Origin: Streptomyces sp. NBC_00078
GTDB taxonomy: Bacteria; Actinomycetota; Actinomycetes; Streptomycetales; Streptomycetaceae
Assembly (NCBI RefSeq): GCF_026343335.1
Contig: NZ_JAPELX010000001.1
Span: 2,294,001 to 2,358,000 of the forward strand
Length of the DNA stretch: 64,000 nt
Direction: 5' to 3'
The notes under the pieces were generated by a model. That model ran no database searches. It had not been told where the DNA came from and saw only the letters and a list, made by a program, of their open reading frames with translations. A program made the translations under genes and the position numbers. Positions 8,674 through 17,839 of the stretch are shown here, piece after piece. Every line of letters begins with the position of its first letter. Position 1 is the first letter of the stretch.

Positions 8674-9066
8674 TTACTGATCCTGCGCCGGTACGCCGGA
8701 ATCGGCGTCCTTGAGGAGCACGTCGACGTCGAAGCAGGTGCGCGCCCCTGTGTGGCAGGCGGCGCCGACCTGGTCGACCTTGACCAGCACGGTGTCCGCG
8801 TCGCAGTCCAGCGCGACGGACTTGACCCACTGGAAGTGGCCGGAGGTGTCGCCCTTGACCCAGTACTCCCCGCGGCTGCGCGACCAGTAGGTACAGCGGC
8901 CGGTGGTGAGGGTGCGGTGCAGTGCCTCGTCGTCCATCCAGCCGAGCATGAGCACCTCTCCGGTGTCGTACTGCTGGGCGATCGCTGGGACCAGCCCGTC
9001 GGCGCTGCGCTTGAGGCGCGCGGCGAGGTCCGGGGCGAGGCTGCTGGGCCTGGGCGTGCTGCTCAT
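8674..9066 (-). CDS. hisI: Phosphoribosyl-AMP cyclohydrolase
   Basis: HisI opens the adenine ring of phosphoribosyl-AMP in the third step of histidine synthesis. The 130-residue protein has the metal-binding signature region [12 protein letters not shown] followed by CHTGARTCF, and the conserved [10 protein letters not shown] segment. It is a stand-alone cyclohydrolase; the HisE pyrophosphatase must be encoded elsewhere. The ATG at 9066 is preferred, and a second ATG at 9075 would add three residues. The gene is separated from the rest of the his operon by the ArsR/MFS genes and is grouped with trpE. Confidence 0.95.
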   Translation of the reverse strand: MSSTPRPSSLAPDLAARLKRSADGLVPAIAQQYDTGEVLMLGWMDDEALHRTLTTGRCTYWSRSRGEYWVKGDTSGHFQWVKSVALDCDADTVLVKVDQVGAACHTGARTCFDVDVLLKDADSGVPAQDQ

Positions 9067-9137
9067 GGGTGCCATTGTGCCGCGCACCACTGACAGTGAC
9101 GGTGGGGTGTCCACTGGGCGGACCCCCCGGGCAGTCG

Positions 9138-9143
9138 TAGGCT
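9138..9143 (+). promoter_or_regulatory. Candidate -10 element for a leaderless mRNA
   Basis: TAGGCT lies 7 nt before the ATG at 9151, which has no Shine-Dalgarno sequence. The spacing fits transcription beginning at the start codon. The same hexamer precedes the LON-domain gene at 20612 by 8 nt. The -35 region is poor (TGGGCG). Confidence 0.5.
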
Positions 9144-9150
9144 GGCTGGC

Positions 9151-9786
9151 ATGTCGACTTTCGCCAAGCGTGAACGACTTCTCCTGGCCGACCTGTTGGA
9201 GGCCGAGGGCCCGGACGCCCCGACCCTCTGCACGGACTGGCAGACCCGCGATCTCGCCGCGCACGTGGTGGTGCGCGAGCGCCGCCCCGATGCCGCCGGC
9301 GGCATCCTGATCAAGCAGCTCGCGCCGCGCCTTGAGCGGGTGATGGCCGAGTTCACCGCGAAGCCCTACGGGGAGCTGATCCAGCTGATCCGTACGGGTC
9401 CCCCGCGCTTCTCGCCGTTCCAGCTCAAGCAGGTCGACGAACTGTCGAACACGGTGGAGTTCTACGTCCACACGGAGGACGTCCGCCGCGCGCAGCCGGA
9501 CTGGACGCCGCGCGAGCTGGACCAGGTCTTCCAGGACACCCTGTGGTCCCGCCTGGAACGCTCGGCCCGCCTGATGGGCCGCAGCGCCCCGACGGGCCTG
9601 GTGCTGCGCCGCCCGGACGGACAGACGGCGGTCGCCCACCGCGGGACACCGGTGGTGACGGTGACCGGCGAGCCGTCCGAACTGCTCCTGTTCTCCTACG
9701 GCCGGCAGAGCGCCGCCACGGTGGAACTGGACGGCGACAAGGACGCGGTCGCGAAGCTGCACGAGGCCAGGCAGCTGGGCATCTGA
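9151..9786 (+). CDS. TIGR03085 family (DinB/mycothiol-dependent-enzyme-like) protein
   Basis: The 211-residue product matches the actinobacterial TIGR03085 family: an N-terminal four-helix segment like that of the maleylpyruvate isomerase/DinB superfamily ([20 protein letters not shown], with conserved His and Arg), then [12 protein letters not shown] as the second conserved block. Relatives bind a divalent metal and some use mycothiol. No substrate can be named. It is divergent from hisI, and its start is probably leaderless. Confidence 0.8.
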   Translation: MSTFAKRERLLLADLLEAEGPDAPTLCTDWQTRDLAAHVVVRERRPDAAGGILIKQLAPRLERVMAEFTAKPYGELIQLIRTGPPRFSPFQLKQVDELSNTVEFYVHTEDVRRAQPDWTPRELDQVFQDTLWSRLERSARLMGRSAPTGLVLRRPDGQTAVAHRGTPVVTVTGEPSELLLFSYGRQSAATVELDGDKDAVAKLHEARQLGI

Positions 9787-9810
9787 CGGCTCGCGATCGA
9801 CCGAGGTGAC

Positions 9811-9851
9811 GCGCGCCGAGAGCTGAAGCCCGACCAGGCTCCTCGGCGCGC
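9811..9851 (+). terminator. Hairpin between convergent TIGR03085 and MFS genes
   Basis: GCGCGCCGAG (9811-9820) pairs with CTCGGCGCGC (9842-9851), with an inner AGC/GCT extension past a single bulge. It lies 24 bases beyond the stop of the plus-strand gene and before the end of the minus-strand transporter. Confidence 0.7.
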
Positions 9852-9971
9852 CACACGTCCCGGACACCCCAGGCACCCACCACGCCGGCCCCGACCACCC
9901 GCGAGCCGCCGCGATCAAGGCCGCCCGCCTCCACCGAAGGAAGCCCGCCCGCCACCACCGAACGCCCGAGA

Positions 9972-11222
9972 TCAGCCCGGCAACTCAGCGCGTCGCAGGT
10001 CCCGTACACCCAGCGCGACCACGCCGCCCAGACCACACACCACGGCGCTCACGACGAAGACCGGGCCGGTGCCCCAGGCGCCGATCGCGGCTGCGGACAG
10101 CGGCATGCTGAGGGGGGTCAGTCCGAGGCTGACCAGGCTGGAGACGGCGGTGACGCGGCCGAGGAAGGCGGGGTCGGCCTGGGTCTGCAGGAGGGCACCG
10201 CACATGGCGCCGCTGAGCCCGGCGAGCAGTCCGACGGCGAGCGCGACGGCCACGGCCGCGAGGAGGGTCGGTACGAAGGCCAGCGCGGCGATGGCGACCG
10301 CCCCGGCCAGGAGCGCGTACCCGGACACCTGTCCGGCGTGCGGCAGCCGGCCCCGCACGGCCAGCAGCAGCGAGACGAGCCCCGCGCCCACGCCGAACCC
10401 GGCCAGCACCCAGCCCATCCCGGACGCCCCCCAGCCGCGCTCGTCCGCGAGCAGGGTCAGGCCCACGTTGAGCGGCCCGACGAACCCGAAGTCCCCCAGG
10501 GCGATCGCCGGCACCAACGGGGCCAGGACCCGGTGGCGGCGGATGTACCGCAGCCCGGCCAGCAGGTCGGCCCAGGCGGTCCGGTCCCGCCCGGCCACCG
10601 TGTCGTCCGCCGGCAGCTCCCGCATCCGTACGCAGACCAGCAGCGGCACGGACACCGCGATCAGCAGCCCGGCGAGCCCGAACGCGGCCGCGGCCCCGCC
10701 CACCGCCACACCGAGACCGCCGAGCGGGGCGCCCACGATGACGGCGCACCGGTACGCGAGACCCCGCATGCCCTGGACACGGGCCAGCTGGCCCGGCTCG
10801 GTGATGCGCGCGGGCAGCGCACCCACCGCGGGTACGAACACGGCGTCCACCGTGCCGAAGACCAGGGCGAGCACCGCCAGCAGCCACAGGCCCGGGCCGG
10901 TGAGCAACAGCAGCCCCGCCACCGCGAGCACGGACGCGCAGCGCACCGCGTCGCTGCCGATGACGACACGGCGCGGCCCGAACCGGTCGGCGACCACTCC
11001 CCCGCCCAGCATCAGTACCGCGCGCGGCAGCGCGCTGACCGACATCACCAGACCGGCCTGGGTGGCGGAACCGGCCTGCACGGCGGCCCAGGACAGGGCG
11101 ACGTAGTAGACGCCGTCGCCGGCCATCGACGACGCGTAGGCGCCGAGCCAGCGCAGGACGTTGGGGTCGCGATGGGCCGGCCGGTCGTCCAGGCCGCCCC
11201 GGGGCGCGAGCGTGGTGGTCAC
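9972..11222 (-). CDS. MFS transporter (multidrug efflux type)
   Basis: The 416-residue product has about 12 hydrophobic segments and MFS signatures, including a [13 protein letters not shown] loop between helices 2 and 3 (motif A type). It most resembles actinobacterial drug-efflux MFS proteins (MFS_3/DHA3-like). The GTG at 11222 is chosen because GAGAGGAC lies in front of it; the open frame to 11429 overlaps the regulator gene. It is separated from the upstream ArsR-like gene by 14 bp, so the pair is an operon and the exporter is presumably induced when the regulator releases its operator. The exported compound is unknown. Confidence 0.85.
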   Translation of the reverse strand: MTTTLAPRGGLDDRPAHRDPNVLRWLGAYASSMAGDGVYYVALSWAAVQAGSATQAGLVMSVSALPRAVLMLGGGVVADRFGPRRVVIGSDAVRCASVLAVAGLLLLTGPGLWLLAVLALVFGTVDAVFVPAVGALPARITEPGQLARVQGMRGLAYRCAVIVGAPLGGLGVAVGGAAAAFGLAGLLIAVSVPLLVCVRMRELPADDTVAGRDRTAWADLLAGLRYIRRHRVLAPLVPAIALGDFGFVGPLNVGLTLLADERGWGASGMGWVLAGFGVGAGLVSLLLAVRGRLPHAGQVSGYALLAGAVAIAALAFVPTLLAAVAVALAVGLLAGLSGAMCGALLQTQADPAFLGRVTAVSSLVSLGLTPLSMPLSAAAIGAWGTGPVFVVSAVVCGLGGVVALGVRDLRRAELPG

Positions 11223-11236
11223 GGCGGACCGTCCTC

Positions 11237-11827
11237 TCAGACGCGGAAGGGGAAGCCGTACGTGTGCACCGCGACGTTCTCGCGGCCCTCGGTGTCGCCC
11301 GCGGCCACGGCGGCGCGGCCGTGCTCCTCGTAGCGGCGGACGAGGTCGTTCATCTCCTTGGCCAGCTCGGCCAGTTCGTCCGGGGTGAGCCGCAGCAGCC
11401 ACTCGGAGGAGTCGGACGCCGCCGTCCACGCGTCGCCCCAGTGGGCGCGCTCGTCGAGGTGGCGTCGGTACATGTCGGCGCGCTGCTCGAAGAAGAGGCG
11501 GCCGGCCGCGGTGTGCGCGGCGGCCTTCTCAGGCGCGTCCCGGAAGTCCTCGTCGTGGACGCTCACGCCGTCCGAGGCAGGCTGCCACCATCGCTCCCGC
11601 CCGTCCCCGCTGCGCGCCTCGGCCTCCTCGATGAGCCCGTGCGCGGCCAGCTTGCGCAGGTGGTAGCTGACGAGCGAGACGGCCTCGTCGACCTGCTCGG
11701 CGAGCTGTGAGGCGGTCGCCGCCCGCGCGATGATCAGCAGTCGGTACAGCTGCGCCCGCAGGGGGTGGGCGAGGGCCTTGAGCGTGCCCACGTCCGTGAT
11801 CCGGCGGTCTCTGTCCCTCTCAGGCAT
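11237..11827 (-). CDS. ArsR-like winged-helix transcriptional regulator
   Basis: The 196-residue protein has an N-terminal winged-helix domain (about residues 13-80: ALAHPLRAQLYRLL, then SQLAEQV and VSLVSYHLRKLAAHGLI), as in ArsR/HTH_20 regulators, followed by a ~100-residue C-terminal region rich in Trp and charged residues that may sense a ligand. It precedes the MFS gene and its own start is 13 bp from a 50-bp symmetric operator-like element, so autorepression together with the exporter is likely. There is no metal-binding cysteine cluster of the classical ArsR type. Confidence 0.85.
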   Translation of the reverse strand: MPERDRDRRITDVGTLKALAHPLRAQLYRLLIIARAATASQLAEQVDEAVSLVSYHLRKLAAHGLIEEAEARSGDGRERWWQPASDGVSVHDEDFRDAPEKAAAHTAAGRLFFEQRADMYRRHLDERAHWGDAWTAASDSSEWLLRLTPDELAELAKEMNDLVRRYEEHGRAAVAAGDTEGRENVAVHTYGFPFRV

Positions 11828-11840
11828 GCCCCCAGGCTAG

Positions 11841-11890
11841 AAACGAAAGGAAAGTTGCGCAATCTATTTTGCGCAACTTCTCTTTCGTTT
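11841..11890. promoter_or_regulatory. 50-bp symmetric operator with two TTGCGCAA palindromes
   Basis: The block starts AAACGAAAG and ends CTTTCGTTT. Inside these arms are AAGTTGCGCAA and TTGCGCAACTT, so the whole element is an inverted repeat, and each inner arm contains the 8-bp palindrome TTGCGCAA. It is AT-rich compared with its surroundings. It lies between the hisF end (11937) and the regulator start (11827) and probably binds two dimers of the ArsR-like protein over the promoter. Confidence 0.8.
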
Positions 11891-11936
11891 CTGCCGGAGT
11901 GGTGTCTCTCCGAGGGTGATGTCTCCGAGGCCGGTG

Positions 11937-12692
11937 TCAGCGGACGGGGTGTCCCGCGGCCTTCAGCTCCTGCTTCACTTCCCCGATCCGCAGATCACCG
12001 AAGTGGAACACCGACGCCGCCAGCACCGCGTCCGCGCCCGCCGCGACGGCCGGCGGGAAGTGCGCGAGCTTGCCGGCGCCTCCCGAGGCGATCACCGGGA
12101 CGGTCACGTGCCTGCGGACCGCCGCGATCATCTCCAGGTCGTAGCCGTCCTTCGTGCCGTCCGCGTCCATCGAGTTGAGCAGGATCTCGCCCGCGCCCAG
12201 CTCCGCGGCCCGGTGGGCCCACTCGACGGCGTCGATGCCGGTGCCCTTGCGGCCGCCGTGGGTGGTGACCTCGAAGGACCCGCTCTCGGTCCTGCGCGCG
12301 TCCACCGACAGGACCAGCACCTGCCGCCCGAAGCGCTCCGCGATCTCACGGATCAGGTCCGGACGGGCGATCGCGGCGGTGTTGACACCGACCTTGTCCG
12401 CACCCGCCCGCAGCAGCTTGTCCACGTCCTCGGCGGTGCGCACACCGCCGCCGACGGTCAGCGGGATGAACACCTGCTCGGCGGTGCGGCGCACCACGTC
12501 GTACGTCGTCTCGCGGTTGCCCGACGAGGCGGTGATGTCCAGGAACGTCAGCTCGTCGGCGCCCTCGGTGTCGTACACCTTGGCCATCTCGACGGGGTCG
12601 CCCGCGTCGCGCAGGTTCTGGAAGTTGACGCCCTTGACGACCCGGCCGTTGTCCACGTCCAGGCAGGGGATGACTCGGACCGCAAGGCTCAT
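11937..12692 (-). CDS. hisF: Imidazole glycerol phosphate synthase cyclase subunit
   Basis: HisF is the (beta-alpha)8 cyclase that, with HisH, makes imidazole glycerol phosphate and AICAR from PRFAR. The 251-residue product has the catalytic aspartates in PCLDVDNG (D12) and VLSVDARR (D131) and the GGGVRT phosphate loop. The ATG overlaps the RidA-family stop (ATGA). It is the last gene of the main his operon; hisI is displaced beyond the ArsR/MFS pair. Confidence 0.97.
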   Translation of the reverse strand: MSLAVRVIPCLDVDNGRVVKGVNFQNLRDAGDPVEMAKVYDTEGADELTFLDITASSGNRETTYDVVRRTAEQVFIPLTVGGGVRTAEDVDKLLRAGADKVGVNTAAIARPDLIREIAERFGRQVLVLSVDARRTESGSFEVTTHGGRKGTGIDAVEWAHRAAELGAGEILLNSMDADGTKDGYDLEMIAAVRRHVTVPVIASGGAGKLAHFPPAVAAGADAVLAASVFHFGDLRIGEVKQELKAAGHPVR

Positions 12693-13084
12693 GCGGAACC
12701 CCCTCGGAACGCCTCCACCTCGACCTCGACGACCAGGCTGGGGTCCACGAAACCGGAGACGATGATCATCGATGCGGCGGGGCGGACGGCGTCGAACAGC
12801 TCCTTGTGCGCACGCCCGACGTCCTCCACGTCCCGGGCGTGCGTGATGTACATGCGCGTGCGCACGACGTCGTCACGCCCGAGGCCCACCTGCCCGAGCG
12901 CCGTCAGCGCGACGTTGAAGGCGTTGACCGCCTGCTCGTACGGGCCGCCGCCGGCGATCTCGCCGTCCACTATGGACGTGCAGCCGGAGACCAGCACCAG
13001 GCCGTTCGGCAGCTCGACCGCGCGGGAGTAGCCGAAGGCCTCCTCCCAGGGAGCACCCGTCTTCACCCGTCGTACCTCACTCAC
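12689..13084 (-). CDS. RidA (YjgF/YER057c/UK114) family protein
   Basis: The 131-residue product has the RidA fold motifs: [12 protein letters not shown], then [18 protein letters not shown], the arginine-containing VVRTRMYIT strand and a C-terminal VEVEVEAF strand. Family members hydrolyse reactive enamine/imine intermediates made by PLP enzymes. Being coupled by four-base overlaps both to priA (GTGA) and to hisF (ATGA), it is fully embedded in the his operon, which suggests it protects or assists histidine or tryptophan metabolism. It shows some divergence from canonical RidA, so deaminase activity is not assured. Confidence 0.85.
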   Translation of the reverse strand: MSEVRRVKTGAPWEEAFGYSRAVELPNGLVLVSGCTSIVDGEIAGGGPYEQAVNAFNVALTALGQVGLGRDDVVRTRMYITHARDVEDVGRAHKELFDAVRPAASMIIVSGFVDPSLVVEVEVEAFRGGSA

Positions 13085-13806
13085 TGGGCCACCGCCTCCA
13101 AGGCCTCTTCCAGGGTGAACGCCTTCGCGTACAGGGCCTTCCCGACGATGGAGCCCTCGACACCGAGGGGTACCAGCTCCGCGATGGCGCGGAGGTCGTC
13201 GAGGGACGACACGCCGCCGGATGCCACGACCGGGCGGTCGGTCGCCGCGCAGACGCTCTTCAGGAGCTCCAGGTTGGGGCCCTGCAGGGTGCCGTCCTTG
13301 GCGATGTCCGTGACGACGTACCGCGCGCAGCCCTCCTTGTTGAGGCGCTCCAGCGTCTCGAAGAGGTCGCCGCCGTCGCGGGTCCAGCCGCGGCCGCGGA
13401 GAGTGGTGCCCCGTACGTCGAGACCGACAGCGATCTTGTCGCCGTGCTCGGCGATGACCTTGGCGACCCAGTCCGGGGTCTCCAGGGCGGCCGTGCCGAG
13501 GTTCACCCGGGTGCAGCCGGTGGCGAGGGCGGCGGCGAGGGTGTCGTCGTCGCGGATGCCACCGGACAGCTCCACCTTGATGTCCATCGCCTTCGCGACC
13601 TCGGCGATCAGCGAGCGGTTGTCACCCGTGCCGAACGCGGCGTCCAGGTCGACCAGGTGCAGCCACTCGGCGCCCGACCGCTGCCAGGCGAGGGCCGCCT
13701 CCAGGGGGGAGCCGTACGAGGTCTCCGTGCCGGACTCGCCGTGCACGAGGCGGACGGCCTGGCCGTCGCGGACGTCGACGGCGGGGAGGAGTTCGAGCTT
13801 GGCCAT
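13081..13806 (-). CDS. priA: Bifunctional phosphoribosyl isomerase A (HisA/TrpF)
   Basis: PriA isomerises both ProFAR (histidine pathway) and phosphoribosyl anthranilate (tryptophan pathway) and replaces separate hisA and trpF genes in actinobacteria. The 241-residue barrel has catalytic aspartates at D11 (PAVDVRDG) and D130 (VGLDVRG) and the loop residues [10 protein letters not shown] typical of PriA. No trpF was found among the trp genes here. The gene lies 3 bp after hisH and overlaps the RidA-family gene. Confidence 0.95.
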   Translation of the reverse strand: MAKLELLPAVDVRDGQAVRLVHGESGTETSYGSPLEAALAWQRSGAEWLHLVDLDAAFGTGDNRSLIAEVAKAMDIKVELSGGIRDDDTLAAALATGCTRVNLGTAALETPDWVAKVIAEHGDKIAVGLDVRGTTLRGRGWTRDGGDLFETLERLNKEGCARYVVTDIAKDGTLQGPNLELLKSVCAATDRPVVASGGVSSLDDLRAIAELVPLGVEGSIVGKALYAKAFTLEEALEAVAQ

Positions 13807-13809
13807 GGT

Positions 13810-14451
13810 CTACAGGGTTCCGATCCAGTTGGTGAGCAGCTGCGCTCCGGCGTCGCCGGACTTCTCGGGGTGGAACTGGGTGGCCCACAGGGCGCCGTTC
13901 TCGACGGCGGCCACGAACGGCTTGCCGTGCGTCGCCCAGGTCACCCTGGGGGCGCGCATCGCCGGGTTGAGCACTTCGAGGGACCAGTCGTGAACGGCGT
14001 AGGAGTGCACGAAGTAGAAGCGCGCGTCCGCGTCCAGGCCGGCGAACAGCTCGGAGTCGGCCGGTGCCTCGACGGTGTTCCAGCCCATGTGGGGCACGAT
14101 CTCGGCCTGCAGCGGCTCGACCGAGCCGGGCCACTCGTCGAGGCCGTCGGTCTCCACGCCGTGCTCGATGCCGCGCGCGAAGAGGATCTGCATGCCGACG
14201 CAGATGCCCATGACCGGACGCCCGCCCGACAGCCGGCGGTCGACGATCCAGTCGCCGCGCGCCTCCTTCAGGCCCTGCATACAGGCGGCGAAGGCACCGA
14301 CGCCCGGCACGAGCAGGCCGTCGGCGTTCATGGCCGTGTCGAAGTCACGCGTGATCTCGACGTCGGCTCCGGTACGGGCGAGGGCACGCTCGGCGGAGCG
14401 GACGTTCCCGAAGCCGTAGTCGAAGACCACGACCTTCTTGGGGCTGCTCAA
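13810..14451 (-). CDS. hisH: Imidazole glycerol phosphate synthase glutaminase subunit
   Basis: HisH supplies ammonia to HisF by glutamine hydrolysis. The class I amidotransferase triad is visible as C84 (MGICVGMQ) and H194/E196 (QFHPEKS). The start is placed at a TTG (14451) because GGAGG lies exactly seven bases before it and the TTG overlaps the TGA of the upstream small membrane gene (TTGA). A GTG at 14457 sits directly on the Shine-Dalgarno sequence and is unlikely, and the longer frame to 14490 is rejected. The product is then 213 residues. Confidence 0.95.
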   Translation of the reverse strand: MSSPKKVVVFDYGFGNVRSAERALARTGADVEITRDFDTAMNADGLLVPGVGAFAACMQGLKEARGDWIVDRRLSGGRPVMGICVGMQILFARGIEHGVETDGLDEWPGSVEPLQAEIVPHMGWNTVEAPADSELFAGLDADARFYFVHSYAVHDWSLEVLNPAMRAPRVTWATHGKPFVAAVENGALWATQFHPEKSGDAGAQLLTNWIGTL

Positions 14452-14612
14452 TTCCACACCTCCAGCCTCAGCACGCCCGCGAGCAGGCACATCGCGGCGC
14501 TGATGGAGAGCAGCACGATGAGGCTCTTCGGCATCTGCTGCTTGGCGAAGGAGATGATGCCGCCGACCAGGAAGAGGCCGACGACGATCAGGATGGTCGA
14601 CAGTCCGTTCAT
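14448..14612 (-). CDS. Small two-helix membrane protein inside the his operon
   Basis: A 54-residue product with two hydrophobic helices (about residues 5-21 and 29-48) joined by a short [10 protein letters not shown] loop. It starts at an ATG five bases after the hisB stop and ends in a TGA that overlaps the TTG start of hisH, so it is cotranscribed and translationally coupled. I recognise no domain. It may be a membrane microprotein with a role of its own, or its translation may mainly serve to couple hisB and hisH. Confidence 0.75.
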   Translation of the reverse strand: MNGLSTILIVVGLFLVGGIISFAKQQMPKSLIVLLSISAAMCLLAGVLRLEVWN

Positions 14613-14616
14613 GGCT

Positions 14617-15210
14617 TTACAGCGCGCCCTTCGTGGACGGAAGGATGCCGGCCGCGCGCGGGTCACGCTCGGAGGCGTAGCGCAGGGCCCGCGCGAGCGC
14701 CTTGAACTGGCATTCGACGATGTGGTGCGCGTTGCGCCCGTAGGGCACGTGCACGTGCAGCGCGATCTGGGCCTGGGCCACGAAGGACTCCAGGATGTGC
14801 CGGGTCATCGTGGTGTCGTACTCGCCGATCATCGGCGCCATCTTGTCGGGCTCGGTGTGCACGAGGTACGGGCGGCCGCTCAGGTCCACCGTCACCTGGG
14901 CGAGGGACTCGTCCAGCGGGACCGTGCAGTTGCCGAAGCGGTAGATCCCGACCTTGTCGCCGAGGGCCTGCTTGAAGGCGGCGCCGAGCGCGAGGGCGGT
15001 GTCCTCGATGGTGTGGTGCGAGTCGATGTGCAGGTCGCCCTCGGTCTTCACGGTCAGGTCGAACAGACCGTGCCGGCCGAGCTGGTCGAGCATGTGGTCG
15101 TAGAAGCCGACGCCTGTCGACACGTCGACCTTGCCGGACCCGTCGAGGTCTATCTCGACGAGGACCGAGGTCTCCTTGGTCACCCGCTCCACGCGTCCTA
15201 CGCGGCTCAT
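14617..15210 (-). CDS. hisB: Imidazoleglycerol-phosphate dehydratase
   Basis: HisB dehydrates imidazole glycerol phosphate to imidazole acetol phosphate. The 197-residue single-domain protein carries the two metal-binding His-rich motifs typical of the family, [14 protein letters not shown] and [19 protein letters not shown]. It has no fused histidinol phosphatase domain, unlike enterobacterial HisB. The ATG overlaps the hisC stop (ATGA). Confidence 0.97.
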   Translation of the reverse strand: MSRVGRVERVTKETSVLVEIDLDGSGKVDVSTGVGFYDHMLDQLGRHGLFDLTVKTEGDLHIDSHHTIEDTALALGAAFKQALGDKVGIYRFGNCTVPLDESLAQVTVDLSGRPYLVHTEPDKMAPMIGEYDTTMTRHILESFVAQAQIALHVHVPYGRNAHHIVECQFKALARALRYASERDPRAAGILPSTKGAL

Positions 15211-16322
15211 GTGCTCTGCTCCTTCTTCAGTTCACGGACCGCGTCGAGGAACGCGTCGTTCTCTTCGGTGGTTCCGGCGGACACCCGCAGCCACCCGGGT
15301 ACGCCGTTGTCCCGGACCAGGACGCCCCGGTCCAGGATCCTCCGCCAGACCGCGTGCGAGCCGCCCTCGTCGTCGAATCTGCCGAACTGCACGAAGTTCG
15401 CGTCGGACTCGACGACTTCGTAACCGGCCGCCCGCAGCTCGCTCACCAGCCGGTCCCGCTCCGTCTTCAGCTGCTCGACGTACTTCAGCAGCGTGTCGGT
15501 GTGCTCCAGGGCGGCCAGCGCGGTCGCCTGGGTGACGGCCGACAGGTGGTACGGCAGTCGTACGAGCTGGACGGCGTCGACGACGGCCGGGTGGGCCGCG
15601 AGGTAGCCGAGCCGCAGTCCGGCCGCGCCGAAGGCCTTCGACATCGTCCGGGAGACGACGAGATTCGGCCGGCCTTCGATGAGCGGCAGCAGCGAGTCGC
15701 CGTGGCTGAACTCGACGTATGCCTCGTCCACGATCACCATCGACGGCTTCGCCGCCTGCGCGGCCTCGTACAGCGCGAGGACCGTCTCGCGCGGGACCGC
15801 GTTGCCGGTGGGGTTGTTGGGAGTGGTGATGAAGACGACGTCCGGCTTGTTCTCGGCGATCCACCGCTCGGCGGCCGGGAGGTCGATCGTGAAGTCCTCG
15901 GTGCGTGGGCCCGAGATCCAGCCGGTGCCCGTGCCGCGCGCGATGAGCGCGTGCATCGAGTACGACGGCTCGAAGCCGATGGCCGTGCGGCCCGGTCCGC
16001 CGAAGGTCTGCAGCAGCTGCTGGATGACCTCGTTGGAGCCGTTGGCCGCCCAGACGTTGGCCAGGCCTACCTCGTGGCCCGACGTGTCCGTCAGATACCT
16101 GGCGAGCTGGGTGCGCAGCTCCACGGCGTCCCGGTCCGGGTAGCGGTTGAGGTTTCGGGCCGCCTCACGGACGCGCTCGGCGATGCGTTCGACCAGCGGC
16201 TCGGGCAGCCGGTACGGGTTCTCGTTGGTGTTCAGCCGTACGGGGACGTCCAACTGGGGCGCGCCGTAAGGGGACTTGCCGCGCAGCTCGTCCCGTACGG
16301 GGAGATCGTCGATGCCAGTCAC
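15207..16322 (-). CDS. hisC: Histidinol-phosphate aminotransferase
   Basis: HisC transfers an amino group from glutamate to imidazole acetol phosphate and is a PLP class I/II enzyme. The 371-residue product has the motifs [21 protein letters not shown] and the PLP lysine in SRTMSKAFG. The start is the GTG at 16322, which overlaps the hisD stop (GTGA); the much longer open frame to 17285 is the shadow of hisD. Confidence 0.97.
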   Translation of the reverse strand: MTGIDDLPVRDELRGKSPYGAPQLDVPVRLNTNENPYRLPEPLVERIAERVREAARNLNRYPDRDAVELRTQLARYLTDTSGHEVGLANVWAANGSNEVIQQLLQTFGGPGRTAIGFEPSYSMHALIARGTGTGWISGPRTEDFTIDLPAAERWIAENKPDVVFITTPNNPTGNAVPRETVLALYEAAQAAKPSMVIVDEAYVEFSHGDSLLPLIEGRPNLVVSRTMSKAFGAAGLRLGYLAAHPAVVDAVQLVRLPYHLSAVTQATALAALEHTDTLLKYVEQLKTERDRLVSELRAAGYEVVESDANFVQFGRFDDEGGSHAVWRRILDRGVLVRDNGVPGWLRVSAGTTEENDAFLDAVRELKKEQST

Positions 16323-17659
16323 TTGCTCTCGGGTACCTTCCAGCCGAACCGTGCCTTGACCGCCGCGCCGTGCGCCGGCAGGTCCTCCGCCTCCGCCAGC
16401 GTGACCACGTGGTGCGCGACCTCGGCCAGCGCGTCCTTCGTGTAGTCGACGATGTGGATGCCGCGCAGGAAGGACTGGACGGACAGGCCCGAGGAGTGGC
16501 AGGCGCAACCACCGGTCGGCAGCACGTGGTTGGAGCCGGCCGCGTAGTCGCCGAGCGAGACCGGCGCCCAGGGGCCGATGAAGATCGCGCCGGCGTTCTT
16601 CACCCGGTCGGCCACGGCGGCCGCGTCGGCCGTCTGGATCTCCAGGTGCTCGGCGCCGTACGCGTCGACCACTCGCAGTCCCTCGTCCACGCCGTCGACG
16701 AGCACGATCGCGGACTGCCGGCCGGCTAGGGCCGGGCGGATCCGGTCCTCGATGTGCTTGGTGGCCGCGACCTGCGTCTCCAGCTCCTTCGCGACCGCGT
16801 CCGCGAGGGCGACGGAGTCGGTGACCAGGACGGCGGCGGCGAGCGGGTCGTGCTCGGCCTGGCTGATCAGGTCGGAGGCGACGTGCACCGGGTCGGCCGT
16901 GTCGTCCGCGAGGATCGCGATCTCGGTGGGGCCGGCCTCGGCGTCGATGCCGATCTTGCCGGCGAAGTAGCGCTTGGCGGCGGCGACCCAGATGTTGCCG
17001 GGGCCGGTGACCATGTTGGCCGGGGCGCACGACTCTGTGCCGTGCGCGAACATCGCGACGGCGGTCGCGCCGCCGGCCGCGTACACCTCGTCGACGCCCA
17101 GCAGCGCGCACGCGGCGAGGATCGTCGGGTGGGGCAGTCCGCCGAACTGGGCCTGGGCGGGCGAGGCGAGCGCGATCGAGGCGACGCCGGCCTCCTGGGC
17201 CGGTACGACGTTCATGATCACGGAGGACGGGTAGACGGACCGCCCGCCGGGCGCGTACAGCCCGACCCGCTCGACCGGCACCCACTTCTCGGTGACCGAG
17301 CCGCCCTGCACGACCTGGGTGGTGTGACTGCTGCGGCGCTGCTCGCGGTGGACGAGGCGGGCGCGCCGGATGGACTCCTCCAGGGCTGCGCGCACGGCGG
17401 GGTCGAGTTCCTCAAGAGCCTTTTCGAGCGCCGCGGCCGGGACCCGTACGGATTCCAGACGCACCCCGTCGAACTTCTCGGTGAAGTCGATCAGCGCCGC
17501 GTCACCCCGATGATGCACGGCTTCGCAGATCGGACGCACCTTCTCCAGGGCGGCCGAGACGTCGAAGTCGGCTCGGGGCAGCAGGTCGCGCAGGGCGGGT
17601 CCCTCGGGAAGGGCGTCGCCGCGCAGATCGATTCGGGCCAAGAGCGAATATTGCAGCAC
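16319..17659 (-). CDS. hisD: Histidinol dehydrogenase
   Basis: HisD oxidises histidinol to histidine in two NAD-dependent steps and binds zinc. The 446-residue product has the segments [32 protein letters not shown] and [15 protein letters not shown] of the family, plus the conserved SNHVLPTGG region. The GTG at 17659 is chosen because related proteins begin only a few residues before RIDLRG; an in-frame start at 17707 remains possible. It is the first gene of the his operon, and its promoter must lie in the divergent gap up to 17840. Confidence 0.95.
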   Translation of the reverse strand: MLQYSLLARIDLRGDALPEGPALRDLLPRADFDVSAALEKVRPICEAVHHRGDAALIDFTEKFDGVRLESVRVPAAALEKALEELDPAVRAALEESIRRARLVHREQRRSSHTTQVVQGGSVTEKWVPVERVGLYAPGGRSVYPSSVIMNVVPAQEAGVASIALASPAQAQFGGLPHPTILAACALLGVDEVYAAGGATAVAMFAHGTESCAPANMVTGPGNIWVAAAKRYFAGKIGIDAEAGPTEIAILADDTADPVHVASDLISQAEHDPLAAAVLVTDSVALADAVAKELETQVAATKHIEDRIRPALAGRQSAIVLVDGVDEGLRVVDAYGAEHLEIQTADAAAVADRVKNAGAIFIGPWAPVSLGDYAAGSNHVLPTGGCACHSSGLSVQSFLRGIHIVDYTKDALAEVAHHVVTLAEAEDLPAHGAAVKARFGWKVPESK

Positions 17660-17700
17660 GGGCTCAATTCTCTCAGACCCTGGTCCGGCGTCGTTCGCGC

Positions 17701-17717
17701 GTATCAATGGCTGATAC
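17701..17717. promoter_or_regulatory. Palindrome GTATCA-N5-TGATAC in the hisD divergent region
   Basis: A perfect 6-bp inverted repeat with a 5-nt spacer lies 42 bp upstream of the hisD start in the 180-bp gap that separates the his operon from the divergent membrane-protein gene. The position suits an operator for either transcript. No known consensus is matched. Confidence 0.4.
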
Positions 17718-17839
17718 AGAACTCGGCGGAACCCGGAAGATCGCCTTCACGTCTAGCGTTCGAGGCGTCACACAGCGGGCATGAACAGTTGTGCGAAACG
17801 GGTGAGCCAGGAGGTTGGAAAAGCAGTGCGGGAAGAGCA

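Noticed and set aside
8674..9918. 414-codon version of hisI
   Set aside because: The upstream 280 codons overlap the divergent TIGR03085 gene and have shadow-like composition; HisI homology begins at about 9066.
15207..17285. 692-codon version of hisC
   Set aside because: The N-terminal part is a shadow of hisD in another frame; HisC homology begins at the GTG at 16322.
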